This document shows, piece by piece, positions 9,750 through 19,792 of a stretch of DNA of 51,270 nucleotides. A model generated the notes under the pieces. That model was not told the origin of the DNA, did not search any database, and worked only from the letters and a program-made list of their open reading frames with translations. How positions within the stretch are numbered: the stretch's first letter is position 1; every line of letters starts with the position of its first letter. The DNA comes from Enterobacter sp. (lineage in GTDB: Bacteria; Pseudomonadota; Gammaproteobacteria; Enterobacterales; Enterobacteriaceae): positions 1 through 51,270 of the forward strand of contig JALCNW010000028.1 in NCBI GenBank assembly GCA_022649305.1, read 5' to 3'. The translations under genes and the position numbers were made by a program.

Positions 9750-10051
9750 AGTCTTATCCTTAAAATTAACCACGTAACGAATAAGATTCTTGTATGACCT
9801 AAATTGGCTGACAATTCCACGAGACCGTTAACACTTTTACATTTTCCTCTCAGAAAAGAGGCGGTGTTTTGATTCTGTCGGGCAAAGAAATCGACCTGCC
9901 CTGCGGCTACCTGCACCACCTTAGACAAAACGCATGTCAAAACTAAAGAAATCCCCCATCGCGCCGATCATCATCCGTGTGTATTATTTCCTGTAGTAGT
10001 GGCAACAACTAACCTTAACTCAAATACTTAAGCGCCAAAGCGAAAGGCATC

Positions 10052-11221
10052 ATGAGCACACCGATCAAACGGCTAGAAATCATTAAAAATGCTATCGAGC
10101 TGGAAGATGACGACATCATCCTGAGCCAGCTGGCACGGCTGAAAAGCGAAGCGTTTGGCGATGAGCTACAGGCAATCGTCACGGCGCTTGAGAGTAAAAA
10201 CTACACCGCTGCCATCACCGCCATCGTCAACTGGTTGCAGAGCCAGCGGGCGATTACCCAGTGGCGCGATCCGCAAGTGGCGGCCAGCAAACTGGAGCTG
10301 AAAGCGCTGGAAGAGCGTCTGCGCAATCTGATTGATCGCCGCAACGCGCGCGTACAGCAGCTTGATGAGTTCAACGATCTCTATTTCTCGCGTCTTGGTC
10401 CGCTGATGCAGCAGATCCTCTCTTTACGCAAGACCCTTGCAGAGCTGAATTTGCGCCGTCAGCAGGCAGAAGCGCGCCACCGGGAAGAAGACTATCGCCG
10501 TTGCCAGCAATATATGGCACAGGCAGTAGAAGTGCTGGCAACGCTCACGCAGCGTTGGCGCAACCTTCCCGCTGATTCAGTCCAGGCCAGCGAGGTTCGC
10601 AAGCAGCTTCATCAGCAAAGCAACCTGATTGCTAATTTGCTGGATGAGGCGCAGGAGCTGGAAAATGGCCTGACGCGTGAAGAAGAACCCGCCCGACAAG
10701 CGCGAGATGAGGCCAACGAAGAGTACGAGAAATATCGCGAGCAGCATCACGATGCCGAAGTCCGTCTGCGTAAGGGCAAAGATCTCTCGGAAGAGGATCG
10801 CAACGAGCTGAAACGGCTCTGGCGTCAGGCGAGCAAACTCTGCCATCCGGATCTGGTGGCCGACGATTTGAAAGATGAAGCCAATACCATGATGGTGCAG
10901 CTCAACCAGGCCAAACAGCGTGGAGATGTAAAAGCGATCCGTTCATTGGTGGCCCGTCTGCAAAAGGGGTTCGAACCACTGATGGCGAGCGACAGGCTGA
11001 ACGACCTGGAGCGTATTCGCAAAAAAATGACGCAGGTGCGCGAACAAATCGACACTCTGGTCAACGAACTGGCGGAGCTGGAAAAAGAAGAGTCCTGGCT
11101 GCTGGTCTCCTCGCTGAACAATATGGAAGCCTATTTTGCCCAGCAGGAGAAGGCGCTGCACGATGTGCGCGCCGCGCTCGAACATCAGGTGAGCGAAGCG
11201 CAGCTGGATTCCGCAGCCTGA
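10052..11221 (+). CDS. Coiled-coil protein with internal J-domain-like HPD motif
   Basis: A 389-residue soluble protein with no signal peptide or membrane segment, almost entirely charged helix. An N-terminal helical segment (1-75) is followed by long heptad-rich coiled coil (about 80-245). A short J-like unit comes next (about 250-310): helix RNELKRLWRQASKLC, HPD at 265-267, then a helix with EANTMMVQLNQA. A second coiled coil (about 320-385) ends the protein. HPD is the Hsp70-stimulating motif of J proteins, so an interaction with DnaK-type chaperones is possible but unproven. I do not recognise a named E. coli homologue. The start has AAAGG upstream. It ends 10 nt from the convergent end of yqjH. 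Confidence 0.7.
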   Translation: MSTPIKRLEIIKNAIELEDDDIILSQLARLKSEAFGDELQAIVTALESKNYTAAITAIVNWLQSQRAITQWRDPQVAASKLELKALEERLRNLIDRRNARVQQLDEFNDLYFSRLGPLMQQILSLRKTLAELNLRRQQAEARHREEDYRRCQQYMAQAVEVLATLTQRWRNLPADSVQASEVRKQLHQQSNLIANLLDEAQELENGLTREEEPARQARDEANEEYEKYREQHHDAEVRLRKGKDLSEEDRNELKRLWRQASKLCHPDLVADDLKDEANTMMVQLNQAKQRGDVKAIRSLVARLQKGFEPLMASDRLNDLERIRKKMTQVREQIDTLVNELAELEKEESWLLVSSLNNMEAYFAQQEKALHDVRAALEHQVSEAQLDSAA

Positions 11222-11231
11222 ATCTTAGCGC

Positions 11232-11996
11232 CTACTTCGCGTGCCAGTATGCGCTGGCACGCACCAGGTGCTGATCAATCGCGTCAGTTTCAAACTGACG
11301 GCTTAGATTTTTAACCACCTTCCCTTCGCCGGTCAGCCAAATAAAGTAATCCTCAGCCGGTACGCTTAACCGCGCCAGATGGTCTGTGATCGCCTGCTCG
11401 CTGTGGCCCACAACCCAGGTGATAGGGAAGTCGCTCAGATGTGCCAGATAGTCCTTATAAGTTTCTTCGCCTATGGTGACCACCGCATGGATCTCAGGAC
11501 GCACCGCCAGCTTAGCGATCCCTTCTAAACGGCGACGCAGCGCGGGCATACCGGACTCATCGCACACGTACAGTTGCCACGCATAATCTTCCGGCACCAC
11601 CAAAGAACCACGCGGCCCGCCGATGGTCAGCTTATCGCCCACTTTTGCCTGCACCGCCCAGTTGCTGGCGACACCGCCGTCATGAACGAAGAAATCGAGC
11701 ACCAGTTCGTGACGCGCCTCATCGTACAGCGGCGTATAGTCGCGCGCCTGCGGGCGAACGCCCTCGCCCCAGTCAATGCCTTCATCGGTGACAACCGGCG
11801 GTACAAAGGTGGCACCGGGTGCCGGGAAAAAGACTTTGGTGTGGTCGTCAAAACCTTGTGAACTAAAACCGTCCAACGCCTCGCCGCCTAAGACGATGCG
11901 CTGAAAACCGGGGCTCACGCGCTCGACGCGGAGCACGTTTAGCTCGCGAAAACGCAGCGCATTACGGACACGCTGTGGGTAACGGGTAGAGGTCAT
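11232..11996 (-). CDS. yqjH: NADPH-dependent ferric siderophore reductase YqjH
   Basis: A 254-residue cytoplasmic flavoprotein of the siderophore-interacting protein (ViuB) family. It reduces ferric siderophores and ferric chelates with NADPH to release iron. The FAD-binding barrel occupies about residues 15-125, with the flavin-contact motif RDYTPLY near residue 87. The NADPH-binding SIP half follows (about 130-254). Length and order match the E. coli protein. It is divergent from yqjI, whose product represses it in E. coli. The shared intergenic region carries repeated TTAGAT half-sites and a Fur-like sequence. Confidence 0.93.
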   Translation of the reverse strand: MTSTRYPQRVRNALRFRELNVLRVERVSPGFQRIVLGGEALDGFSSQGFDDHTKVFFPAPGATFVPPVVTDEGIDWGEGVRPQARDYTPLYDEARHELVLDFFVHDGGVASNWAVQAKVGDKLTIGGPRGSLVVPEDYAWQLYVCDESGMPALRRRLEGIAKLAVRPEIHAVVTIGEETYKDYLAHLSDFPITWVVGHSEQAITDHLARLSVPAEDYFIWLTGEGKVVKNLSRQFETDAIDQHLVRASAYWHAK

Positions 11997-12021
11997 TTTT
12001 ATCCCTTCATGCAGTGAATAC

Positions 12022-12125
12022 GATATATCTAAATTAGTTTTAAATGATAATGATTGCTAACAATCAAGATTGCAAGAATTTTTAGATTGCATCTAAATAT
12101 ATTTTAGATATAAATTAGATATATC
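12022..12125. promoter_or_regulatory. yqjH-yqjI divergent operator region (repeated YqjI-type half-sites plus Fur-like box)
   Basis: An outer perfect inverted repeat, GATATATCTAA (12022-12032) and TTAGATATATC (12115-12125), frames the region next to each gene. A perfect inner palindrome, TTTAGAT-N3-ATCTAAA, lies at 12081-12097. A further direct copy of TTAGATATA is at 12104-12112. In total there are five copies of the TTAGAT/ATCTAA half-site. A Fur-like stretch containing TGATAATGATT lies at 12042-12060. Assignment to YqjI follows from the known divergent autoregulation of this pair; the exact half-site is inferred here. Confidence 0.6.
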
Positions 12126-12143
12126 AAATAAAAGAGAAAAGAC

Positions 12144-12638
12144 ATGCGACATTCCCACGAAGGCGGCGGACGCCGTCAGCGCTTCTTTGGTCACGGTGAG
12201 CTCAGGCTGGTTATCCTGGACATTCTGACCCGCAGTGCCAGCCACGGTTACGAGATGATCAAAGAGATCGAAAGCATGACTCAGGGCAACTACGCGCCGA
12301 GTCCTGGCGTTATCTATCCGACGCTCGATTTCCTGCAGGATCAGGCCTTTATTACCATTACGGAAGAAGAGAACGGGCGTAAAAAGATTGCCATCACCGT
12401 TGCCGGGCAGCACTGGCTTGATGAAAATCTGGAACAGCTTGAGAACATTCAGGCACGTATAAAAGCCCGCTGCGTGGGATTCCAGTTACGCAAAAACCCA
12501 CAGATGAAGCGGGCATTAGATAATTTCAAAGCCGTTCTGGATATGAAGGTTAACCAGGAAGGACTCAGCGACGCGCAGCTTAAACACATTATCGGTGTTA
12601 TCGACCGCGCATCGCTGGAGATAGCCCAGCTCGATTAA
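12144..12638 (+). CDS. yqjI: PadR-family repressor YqjI, short form without the metal-binding N-terminal extension
   Basis: Winged-helix PadR-type regulator that represses yqjH and itself in E. coli and is relieved by nickel. Here it has 164 residues: a short tail [19 protein letters not shown], the DNA-binding wing (about 20-95, including [11 protein letters not shown]), and a C-terminal dimerisation helix region containing KARCVG. The recalled E. coli protein is 207 residues, with a His/Cys-rich N-terminal extension of about 43 residues. The upstream DNA has in-frame stops and is AT-rich operator sequence, so the extension is absent rather than missed. Nickel sensing may be altered. The 3' end overlaps the convergent chemoreceptor gene by 4 nt. 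Confidence 0.9.
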   Translation: MRHSHEGGGRRQRFFGHGELRLVILDILTRSASHGYEMIKEIESMTQGNYAPSPGVIYPTLDFLQDQAFITITEEENGRKKIAITVAGQHWLDENLEQLENIQARIKARCVGFQLRKNPQMKRALDNFKAVLDMKVNQEGLSDAQLKHIIGVIDRASLEIAQLD

Positions 12639-14194
12639 GCCAGCGTGTCCCCGCGCACGCGGAAGACTTTCACCAGCTCTTTTAAGTGCATCGCCTGATC
12701 GTTAAGCGAAGCCGCTGCGGCAACGGACTCTTCCACCAGCGCTGAGTTCTGCTGGGTCGTGGAATCAATCAGGCCAATCGCGCTATTGATCTGCGAAATG
12801 CCCTCGGTCTGCTCGTGGCTGGCCTGACGGATTTCACGCAGAATCATATCCATCTCCTCCACGTTCCCAACCATGCCGTTAATCAGCCCGCTGGCTTTTT
12901 CTACAAGGTTCATCCCGTCTTGAGTCTGGCTGGTTGAGCTTTCAATCAGCTGGCGAATTTCGCTGGCCGACGAAGCGCTCTTCTGCGCCAGTTGACGCAC
13001 CTCACCTGCCACGACGGCAAATCCGCGCCCATGTTCACCGGCACGTGCCGCTTCCACCGCCGCGTTCAGCGCCAGAATATTGGTCTGGAAGGCAATGGAA
13101 TCAATCAGGTTGATGATGTCAGACATGCGGTTAGAGGTTTCATTAATCAGGCGCATTTTTTGCGTGACCTGCTTCATCATCTCGCCGTTGTTTTTCACTA
13201 CGGTGGCAGCATCTGCCGAGAGCGTGGTCGCTTCTCCCGTATGCGCGGCGGTATTTTTCACCGTCGCAGTAATCTGTTCCATCGAGGCTGCGGTTTGCTC
13301 AACGGAGCTCGCCTGCTCCTCGGTTCGCGCGGCCAGATCCTGGTTGCCTGCCACAATCTGCGCCGCCGCGCTGGAGATATTCTCCGAGCCGGATTGCACC
13401 TGCTGCACAATTTCCAGCAGACGGGTTTTCATCTCCATTAGGGCGTGCAGTAGCAGGCCCGTTTCGTCTTTGGAGCGTGTGGAAATATTACGGGTTAAAT
13501 CCCCTTCCGCGATGGCTTCCGCGAAGGAAACCGCCTCTCCCAGCGGACGCGTAATCGAACGGACGATAAACCAACCCATCGCGCTTGCGGCCACCACGCT
13601 TATCAGCATGAGTAAAATTAGCATCAAGCGATTAGTGCTGAAGTCGCTATCAACCTGCTTACCCGCGCTTTGCATCTCGGTATTTTGTACCGCGATCAGC
13701 TCCTGCACCTTGGCTTTATAAGCGCGTTGCAGGTTAACGGTGTTGGTCATCATCTCCTGAATCGCTCCTGCGCGATCGTTGTTCTGCACGGCTTGCAGAA
13801 TGCGATAGCGAGAGTCGAGATACTGCTGACGCACTTCGCCGATCCCGGCCAGGATCTGTTGCGATTTTTTATCCTGCAAATCCCGGTTCAAATCTTTGAG
13901 AATGAGGGTGATCTGCCCGCTGATCGCCTTCAGACGCTGCTGCGACTCCCCGGCATAGGTTCCCTGGTCATCCAGTAGCATGAGCTGTTGAGTGCTGACA
14001 AATTCCTGAAAATTATCGACCAGCTGGTTAGCTTTTACCGTCGTGGGGTAGTCGTCGGAAATAATGGATTGCATACCGTTATTGGCCCGATTCAGGCTCA
14101 AAAGGGACAAGCTCGCGCTCGCCACCATCAAGACAATAAAGAACCCAAAGGCCAGAAATAATTTTGTGCCGATCTTTACGTCATGTAAGAACAT
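12635..14194 (-). CDS. Methyl-accepting chemotaxis protein with four-helix periplasmic sensor
   Basis: Inner-membrane chemoreceptor that signals through CheA/CheW to the flagellar motor. Layout over 519 residues: TM1 (about 11-31), periplasmic four-helix-bundle ligand domain (about 32-190), TM2 (about 191-212), HAMP (about 213-265), then a long signalling coiled coil. The hairpin tip is the conserved [21 protein letters not shown] region. It lacks the C-terminal NWETF pentapeptide that tethers CheR/CheB in major receptors, so it is probably a minor receptor needing assistance. The ligand cannot be told from sequence. A sigma-28 promoter lies 41-67 nt upstream. There is no counterpart between yqjI and aer in E. 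coli, so this is an added gene. Confidence 0.93.
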   Translation of the reverse strand: MFLHDVKIGTKLFLAFGFFIVLMVASASLSLLSLNRANNGMQSIISDDYPTTVKANQLVDNFQEFVSTQQLMLLDDQGTYAGESQQRLKAISGQITLILKDLNRDLQDKKSQQILAGIGEVRQQYLDSRYRILQAVQNNDRAGAIQEMMTNTVNLQRAYKAKVQELIAVQNTEMQSAGKQVDSDFSTNRLMLILLMLISVVAASAMGWFIVRSITRPLGEAVSFAEAIAEGDLTRNISTRSKDETGLLLHALMEMKTRLLEIVQQVQSGSENISSAAAQIVAGNQDLAARTEEQASSVEQTAASMEQITATVKNTAAHTGEATTLSADAATVVKNNGEMMKQVTQKMRLINETSNRMSDIINLIDSIAFQTNILALNAAVEAARAGEHGRGFAVVAGEVRQLAQKSASSASEIRQLIESSTSQTQDGMNLVEKASGLINGMVGNVEEMDMILREIRQASHEQTEGISQINSAIGLIDSTTQQNSALVEESVAAAASLNDQAMHLKELVKVFRVRGDTLA

Positions 14195-14234
14195 ATATAC
14201 TCCATCAATGTGATTATTTCTCAGACGATCTTCG

Positions 14235-14261
14235 TTATCGGTAACAGATTCGCTAACTTTA
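14235..14261 (-). promoter_or_regulatory. Sigma-28 (FliA) promoter of the chemoreceptor gene
   Basis: On the minus strand the sequence reads TAAAGTTA, 11 nt, then ACCGATAA. The FliA consensus is TAAAGTTT-N11-GCCGATAA, so only two of 16 positions differ and the spacer is exact. It lies just upstream of the ATG at 14194 and fits class 3 flagellar expression. Confidence 0.8.
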
Positions 14262-14480
14262 TGAGATTGATCGTTTTTTTATTTAATAATCATATTATGG
14301 ATAGGCCACACCTATTGAATTATCCGCATCGATCGTTATATAGCCTCTGCGACAAGTATCTCAAAACACAATTAGGTGAAATTGCCTTAGGTTGTTATAA
14401 ATAACTTTGACGGTTACTTTAGTTATTTAATATTAATTTAACAATGTGCGATCATTATTCAGACATAAAATGAAATAAAA

Positions 14481-14512
14481 AAGCCGTTTATTCCCAACGA
14501 AATAAACGGCTT
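14481..14512 (-). terminator. Rho-independent terminator of aer
   Basis: Perfect 12-bp inverted repeat AAGCCGTTTATT/AATAAACGGCTT with an 8-nt loop, followed on the minus strand by TTTTATTTCA. It lies 19 nt past the aer stop. The rest of the gap up to 14194 holds the sigma-28 promoter and AT-rich sequence with no gene visible. Confidence 0.85.
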
Positions 14513-14530
14513 TACTGGAACGTTATTGAA

Positions 14531-16051
14531 TCAGTGGAGCACAGTCACCGCATCTTCCAGACGCCCGGCTCGGTGTTTCACCATCGCCGAGACGCGGGCG
14601 CTCTCTTCCACCAGATCGGCGTTTTTCTGGGTGATGCCGTTTAACTCAGCCACCGCGCGAGTCAGATCGGAGAGACCCGTCGCTTGTTCAGACGTCGAAT
14701 GGCTGATCTGAGCGATCAGTCGCGTGACGTTTTGCACCTGCTCGACAATGTCATCCATCGTACGTCCCGCCGCATGAACCTGATCGGAACCAGACTGCAC
14801 CTTGCTGGCGCTGGCATCGATTAGCTTACGGATATCATTCGCTGCGTTGGCGCTGCGGCTGGCCAGATGACGCACCTCGCCCGCGACGACCGCAAAACCT
14901 TTACCCTGCTCACCCGCGCGCGCGGCTTCCACCGCCGCATTCAGGGCCAGAATATTGGTCTGGAAGGCAATGTCATTGATAAGTTTGGTGATTGAACCGA
15001 TACGCTGGGTGCTGTCGGCGATTTCATCCATCGTTTTCACCACGGTCTGCATCGCGTTACCGCCCTCACTTGCCGCCCCGCTCGCCGCCATAGAAAGCTT
15101 GTCGGCGGCAACGGCGGTTTCAGAGTTGCTCTGCACAGAGGCCGCCATCTGATTCATGGTGGTCACCGTCTGCTGCACGTTGGCGACGGTCTGGCGGGTA
15201 CGGTCATTAAGATCTTCATTGCCCTTAGCCAGCTTATCGCTGCCGTCACGCACGCTCACCACCTGACTCGACACATCATTGATCAACCAGCGACACATCA
15301 GGCCCAGTTGGCCAACCGCGCGCAACGTTAAACCCAGCTCGTCGCTGCGGTTAAGGTGTTCCACGCTGTTGCGCTCACCGGTCGCCACCTTTAGTGCCTG
15401 GCGTGCCACATTCTCAATGGGGCGGACGATTTGCTGTTCGAATAACATCGTCCCCAGCAGCATGACCACCGCACTGGCGACAAGCGCCACCCATCCCGCA
15501 TGGCTCGCAACAAGCGTCGCGGCCAGCACCGCAAACAAGCCTGCCATCACGCTGCGCACCCGCCAGCGCAGCGGCATCGCGGGCACTTTGCCGAGCAAGC
15601 CCTTACCCACCACCAGTCCTTTATGAACCCGTTTCTTGCAGCGCCCTTCGTTCAGGGCTTTGTACAACGGCTCAACCGCCGCGATTTCGTCAGCCGTAGC
15701 GCGCGTGCGAATCGACATGTAGCCCGTCATCTGACCGTTACGCACCATCGGCACGGCGTTCGCACGCACCCAATAGTGATCGCCATTCTTACGGCGATTT
15801 TTGACGATGCCGCTCCACGGCTCACCTTGCTGGAGCGTGTACCACATGTCGGCAAATGCCGCTTTCGGCATGTCCGGATGGCGCACCAGATTGTGCGGTT
15901 GCCCCAGCAGTTCATCGAGTTGATAACCGCTCACCTGCACAAAGGTATCGTTCGTGTGGGTCATCACGCTGTGCAGATCGGTGGTGGACATTAAGGTGGT
16001 ATCGTCGTTCAGAGGATACTCGCGCTGAGTGACGTACGGTTGAGAGGACAT
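14531..16051 (-). CDS. aer: Aerotaxis and redox receptor Aer
   Basis: A membrane-anchored sensor that binds FAD in a cytoplasmic PAS domain and drives movement toward favourable oxygen or redox conditions. At 506 residues it matches E. coli Aer closely. The PAS domain (about 1-120) contains [21 protein letters not shown] and the [10 protein letters not shown] segment. A hydrophobic membrane anchor follows (about 165-205), then HAMP and a signalling domain with the same tip sequence as other receptors. I chose the ATG at 16051 because AGGGA lies about 9 nt upstream and the length then equals the family length; the ATG 9 nt earlier sits on the ribosome site itself. It has its own sigma-28 promoter. 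Confidence 0.95.
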   Translation of the reverse strand: MSSQPYVTQREYPLNDDTTLMSTTDLHSVMTHTNDTFVQVSGYQLDELLGQPHNLVRHPDMPKAAFADMWYTLQQGEPWSGIVKNRRKNGDHYWVRANAVPMVRNGQMTGYMSIRTRATADEIAAVEPLYKALNEGRCKKRVHKGLVVGKGLLGKVPAMPLRWRVRSVMAGLFAVLAATLVASHAGWVALVASAVVMLLGTMLFEQQIVRPIENVARQALKVATGERNSVEHLNRSDELGLTLRAVGQLGLMCRWLINDVSSQVVSVRDGSDKLAKGNEDLNDRTRQTVANVQQTVTTMNQMAASVQSNSETAVAADKLSMAASGAASEGGNAMQTVVKTMDEIADSTQRIGSITKLINDIAFQTNILALNAAVEAARAGEQGKGFAVVAGEVRHLASRSANAANDIRKLIDASASKVQSGSDQVHAAGRTMDDIVEQVQNVTRLIAQISHSTSEQATGLSDLTRAVAELNGITQKNADLVEESARVSAMVKHRAGRLEDAVTVLH

Positions 16052-16102
16052 TATCGGCATCCCTTGCAGGTTATTTGAATGTTAATTTTGTGGATTAATC
16101 TT

Positions 16103-16129
16103 ATTTCGGCGGTGAACAGTTTATCTTTA
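16103..16129 (-). promoter_or_regulatory. Sigma-28 (FliA) promoter of aer
   Basis: On the minus strand: TAAAGATA, 11 nt, GCCGAAAT. The spacer equals the FliA consensus; the -35 matches 6 of 8 and the -10 matches 6 of 8 positions. It lies 52-78 nt upstream of the aer start, consistent with known FliA control of aer. Confidence 0.75.
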
Positions 16130-16271
16130 GTTGTTAAATCCGATCGAGATCGCAAATTCCAGTTAAACCGCACTTTTTGTACGTTTTTCTAATTGCTTGA
16201 TTTGAAATACTTTCTCTAAGAAATTACCTACAAAGCCTTACCTGTTAACGCCTCCTTAATAAGCATGTGAC

Positions 16272-16286
16272 GCACCACATCAGTGC
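16272..16286 (+). promoter_or_regulatory. NtrC-like enhancer site 1 for patA
   Basis: GCACC-ACATC-AGTGC differs by one base from the dyad GCACC-N5-GGTGC recognised by NtrC. It lies about 170 nt upstream of the start predicted from the sigma-54 promoter. Confidence 0.55.
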
Positions 16287-16369
16287 ACTTGACCCAATCG
16301 AGCGCAGAAGCCGATCGCGCCAGCCCAGCGGCAACGCTTCTGTTCCCACTCCCGGCACGATTAAATTTT

Positions 16370-16386
16370 GCGCAATATTGGGTTGC
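16370..16386 (+). promoter_or_regulatory. NtrC-like enhancer site 2 for patA (weaker)
   Basis: GCGCAATATTGGGTTGC resembles NtrC sites of the type GCACTATATTGGTGC in its left half and centre; the right half is degenerate. It lies about 75 nt upstream of the predicted transcription start. Confidence 0.35.
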
Positions 16387-16424
16387 GCAGGCGTTTATCT
16401 TGATTTTCGTTAAGTCATCGAAGG

Positions 16425-17866
<1,442 letters not shown>

Positions 17867-17870
17867 TCTC

Positions 17871-17900
17871 AACGCCCCTTATGCACAGGGGCGTTTATTT
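17871..17900 (+). terminator. Rho-independent terminator of patA
   Basis: AACGCCCCT/AGGGGCGTT hairpin (9-bp stem) followed by TATTT, immediately after the patA stop. Confidence 0.8.
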
Positions 17901-18343
17901 CAACCTTGATAATATTGTATATGTAATAAAAAATCATCATCAGGCACTATCAAAAATGGCCTAAAAAAATAAAAAAGATAATTAATATTATATTAATACA
18001 AATAGCTTTTACCTTATAACAACCTGTTAAATGTTCAAAAAAACCACATTACTGGCGTAAAATTGAAATATTCATAACTGACAACTATGAATCATTGGTT
18101 AAAGTCTATTTAAGAATTCCTAATGCCAAATACCATGGCAATACCTTGATATAATATTATTATACCCTTAAAATAAACACCGCAAATCTAATGTGTATCA
18201 AAAATCACTATTTATTAATCACCTTTACACGAGTTGAATTATTTCTTAATAAAATTGATTTTACACATCATAGACGCAAACACTCCGGGAATGGCATTGA
18301 TTGTTTCAGTTTGGCAGAAAAATATTAACTTAAAAGGACTTGT
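17901..18343 (+). promoter_or_regulatory. AT-rich leader of the fimbrial operon
   Basis: About 440 nt with very low GC, no credible ORF and many A/T runs, abruptly unlike the flanking genes. It probably carries the fimbrial promoter and H-NS-type silencing sequence. I could not pick a confident -35/-10 pair. I saw no fimS-like pair of short inverted repeats that would suggest an invertible switch. AAAGGA before 18344 is the ribosome site of the first gene. Confidence 0.5.
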
Positions 18344-18886
18344 ATGAAAAAGCATGTTTTAGCAATGGTTGTTGCTGCCGTTATGGCAAACGGCATGGTC
18401 ATGAGTGCGCAGGCGGAAAGCACAACAGTAAGTGGTGGTACCGTTAATTTCGTTGGTCAGGTGGTTAATGCCGCGTGTTCAGTCGCAGCAGATTCTGTTG
18501 ACCAGACCGTCATCCTGAGCCAGGTACGCACCGTAAAACTGACCGCAGCTGGTATGCTGGCGAATCAGAAAGAAGATTTCCATATTAAGCTGGAAGATTG
18601 CGATACCTCAATTAGCCAGAACGCAGCCGTTATCTTTAACGCACAGCAGGATGCAACTCAACCTGGCGCCATGGCAAACACGGCGGGTGCAGGTTCTGCC
18701 CTGAACGTCGCGCTGCAACTGTTTGGACCAGATGGCAAAAATCTGAATCTGGGTACGACCTCTTCCGCTGTCGGTTTAATTAACGGTGAGAACATTATCC
18801 CACTGAGCGTTGACTACATCGCAACAGGTGAAGCAACACCAGGTAATGTCGCGTCTACCGCAACCTTCCAGATGGTTTATTCCTAA
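18344..18886 (+). CDS. Major fimbrial subunit (type 1 pilin family)
   Basis: A 180-residue secreted pilin with a signal peptide (MKKHVL...MSAQA, cleavage near residue 25). The mature part opens with a donor strand (VSGGTVNFVGQVVNAACSV). One disulfide pair is expected between the Cys in NAACSV and the Cys in KLEDCDT. It ends in the beta-zipper FQMVYS with a penultimate Tyr, the chaperone-binding signature. FimA-like subunits polymerise by donor-strand exchange into the rod. Being first, with a strong hairpin directly after it, fits its role as the most abundant subunit. It is not close enough to FimA of the type 1 operon to carry that name. Confidence 0.88.
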   Translation: MKKHVLAMVVAAVMANGMVMSAQAESTTVSGGTVNFVGQVVNAACSVAADSVDQTVILSQVRTVKLTAAGMLANQKEDFHIKLEDCDTSISQNAAVIFNAQQDATQPGAMANTAGAGSALNVALQLFGPDGKNLNLGTTSSAVGLINGENIIPLSVDYIATGEATPGNVASTATFQMVYS

Positions 18887-18908
18887 TCTGGCATTACTTA
18901 TTACCGCC

Positions 18909-18938
18909 ATCTCCTTCGCATGTATTTGCGAAGGAGAT
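18909..18938 (+). other. Intercistronic hairpin after the major pilin gene
   Basis: Perfect 12-bp inverted repeat ATCTCCTTCGCA/TGCGAAGGAGAT with a 6-nt loop and no T-run. It probably stabilises the upstream pilin mRNA or partly stops transcription, so that more pilin than usher is made. That role is inferred. Confidence 0.55.
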
Positions 18939-19033
18939 TCATCATATTAATGCATTCAACCCAGTTCATATAGATTAAATACATAGGCGTCACCTAGCTT
19001 TTTATCCAACGTATTCAATTAAGTGATTAATAA

Positions 19034-19741
19034 ATGACACGATTCACCCGAAAAACTTTTGTGAGTACATTAATAACAAATACTCTTTTCATTGCGGCGA
19101 CTGTGACGACAACGGCTCAAGCAGGAGGAATTGGGCTGGGTGCAACGCGAATTATCTACCCTCAGGGGGATAAACAGATATCGCTTCCTGTTACAAACAC
19201 CTCTGAAAGTAACGTTTTTTTGGTGCAGTCATGGGTTACTAATGCAGACCAAAGCAAGTCTTCGGACTTTATTATCACCCCTCCTCTTTTTGTTATGCAT
19301 CCTAAGAAAGAAAACACCGTGCGTATCATGTATGTCGGTCCTAATCTACCAACAGACAGAGAAAGTGTTTTTTATTTCAACAGTAAAGCAATACCCTCTG
19401 TGGATAAAAGTAAGCTGCAAGGGAATACGCTGCAAATTGCCACGCAAAGTGTCATTAAGCTTTTTATTCGACCTAAAAAGCTGCCAACACTTTCAATTGA
19501 TGCCCCCAAAACCCTGCGCTGCCAGATGACGAATGGAAAACTCACCATCAACAACCCTTCGCCTTACTACGTCTCGCTGGTGCAGTTCAAAGCAGGTGCC
19601 TCGAAGTTAGCCAACACGATGGTTGCACCAATGAACAACCTGATTGTGGATATCCCTGCCGGTCAAAGCGGCAAAGTGAGTTTCCAGACAGTGAATGATT
19701 TTGGGGCCATTACCCCTGTTCAGGCATGCCCTGGCGCATAA
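19034..19741 (+). CDS. Periplasmic fimbrial chaperone 1 (PapD/FimC family)
   Basis: A 235-residue two-domain immunoglobulin-like chaperone. The signal peptide ends at TAQAGG. The G1 strand region FIITPPLFVMHPKKENTVRI has the short F1-G1 loop of FGS chaperones. The family motif region PTDRESVFYFN and the IKLFIRPK segment at the domain junction are present. It binds pilins by donor-strand complementation in the periplasm and hands them to the usher encoded next. About 150 nt separate it from the pilin gene, holding the hairpin. Confidence 0.9.
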   Translation: MTRFTRKTFVSTLITNTLFIAATVTTTAQAGGIGLGATRIIYPQGDKQISLPVTNTSESNVFLVQSWVTNADQSKSSDFIITPPLFVMHPKKENTVRIMYVGPNLPTDRESVFYFNSKAIPSVDKSKLQGNTLQIATQSVIKLFIRPKKLPTLSIDAPKTLRCQMTNGKLTINNPSPYYVSLVQFKAGASKLANTMVAPMNNLIVDIPAGQSGKVSFQTVNDFGAITPVQACPGA

Positions 19742-19792
19742 CGTTTTTCAGGAAGAATTTAGATCATAGCGGGTTACAGCAGGCTGAAACAT

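Noticed and set aside
16051..16058. Exact TTATCGGC (reverse of the sigma-28 -10) at the aer start codon
   Set aside because: It overlaps the start codon and has no matching -35 at 11 nt. The promoter at 16103-16129 has both elements.
17901..18343. Invertible fim-type promoter switch
   Set aside because: No pair of short inverted repeats bounding a promoter and no recombinase gene are visible; only AT-rich DNA is seen.
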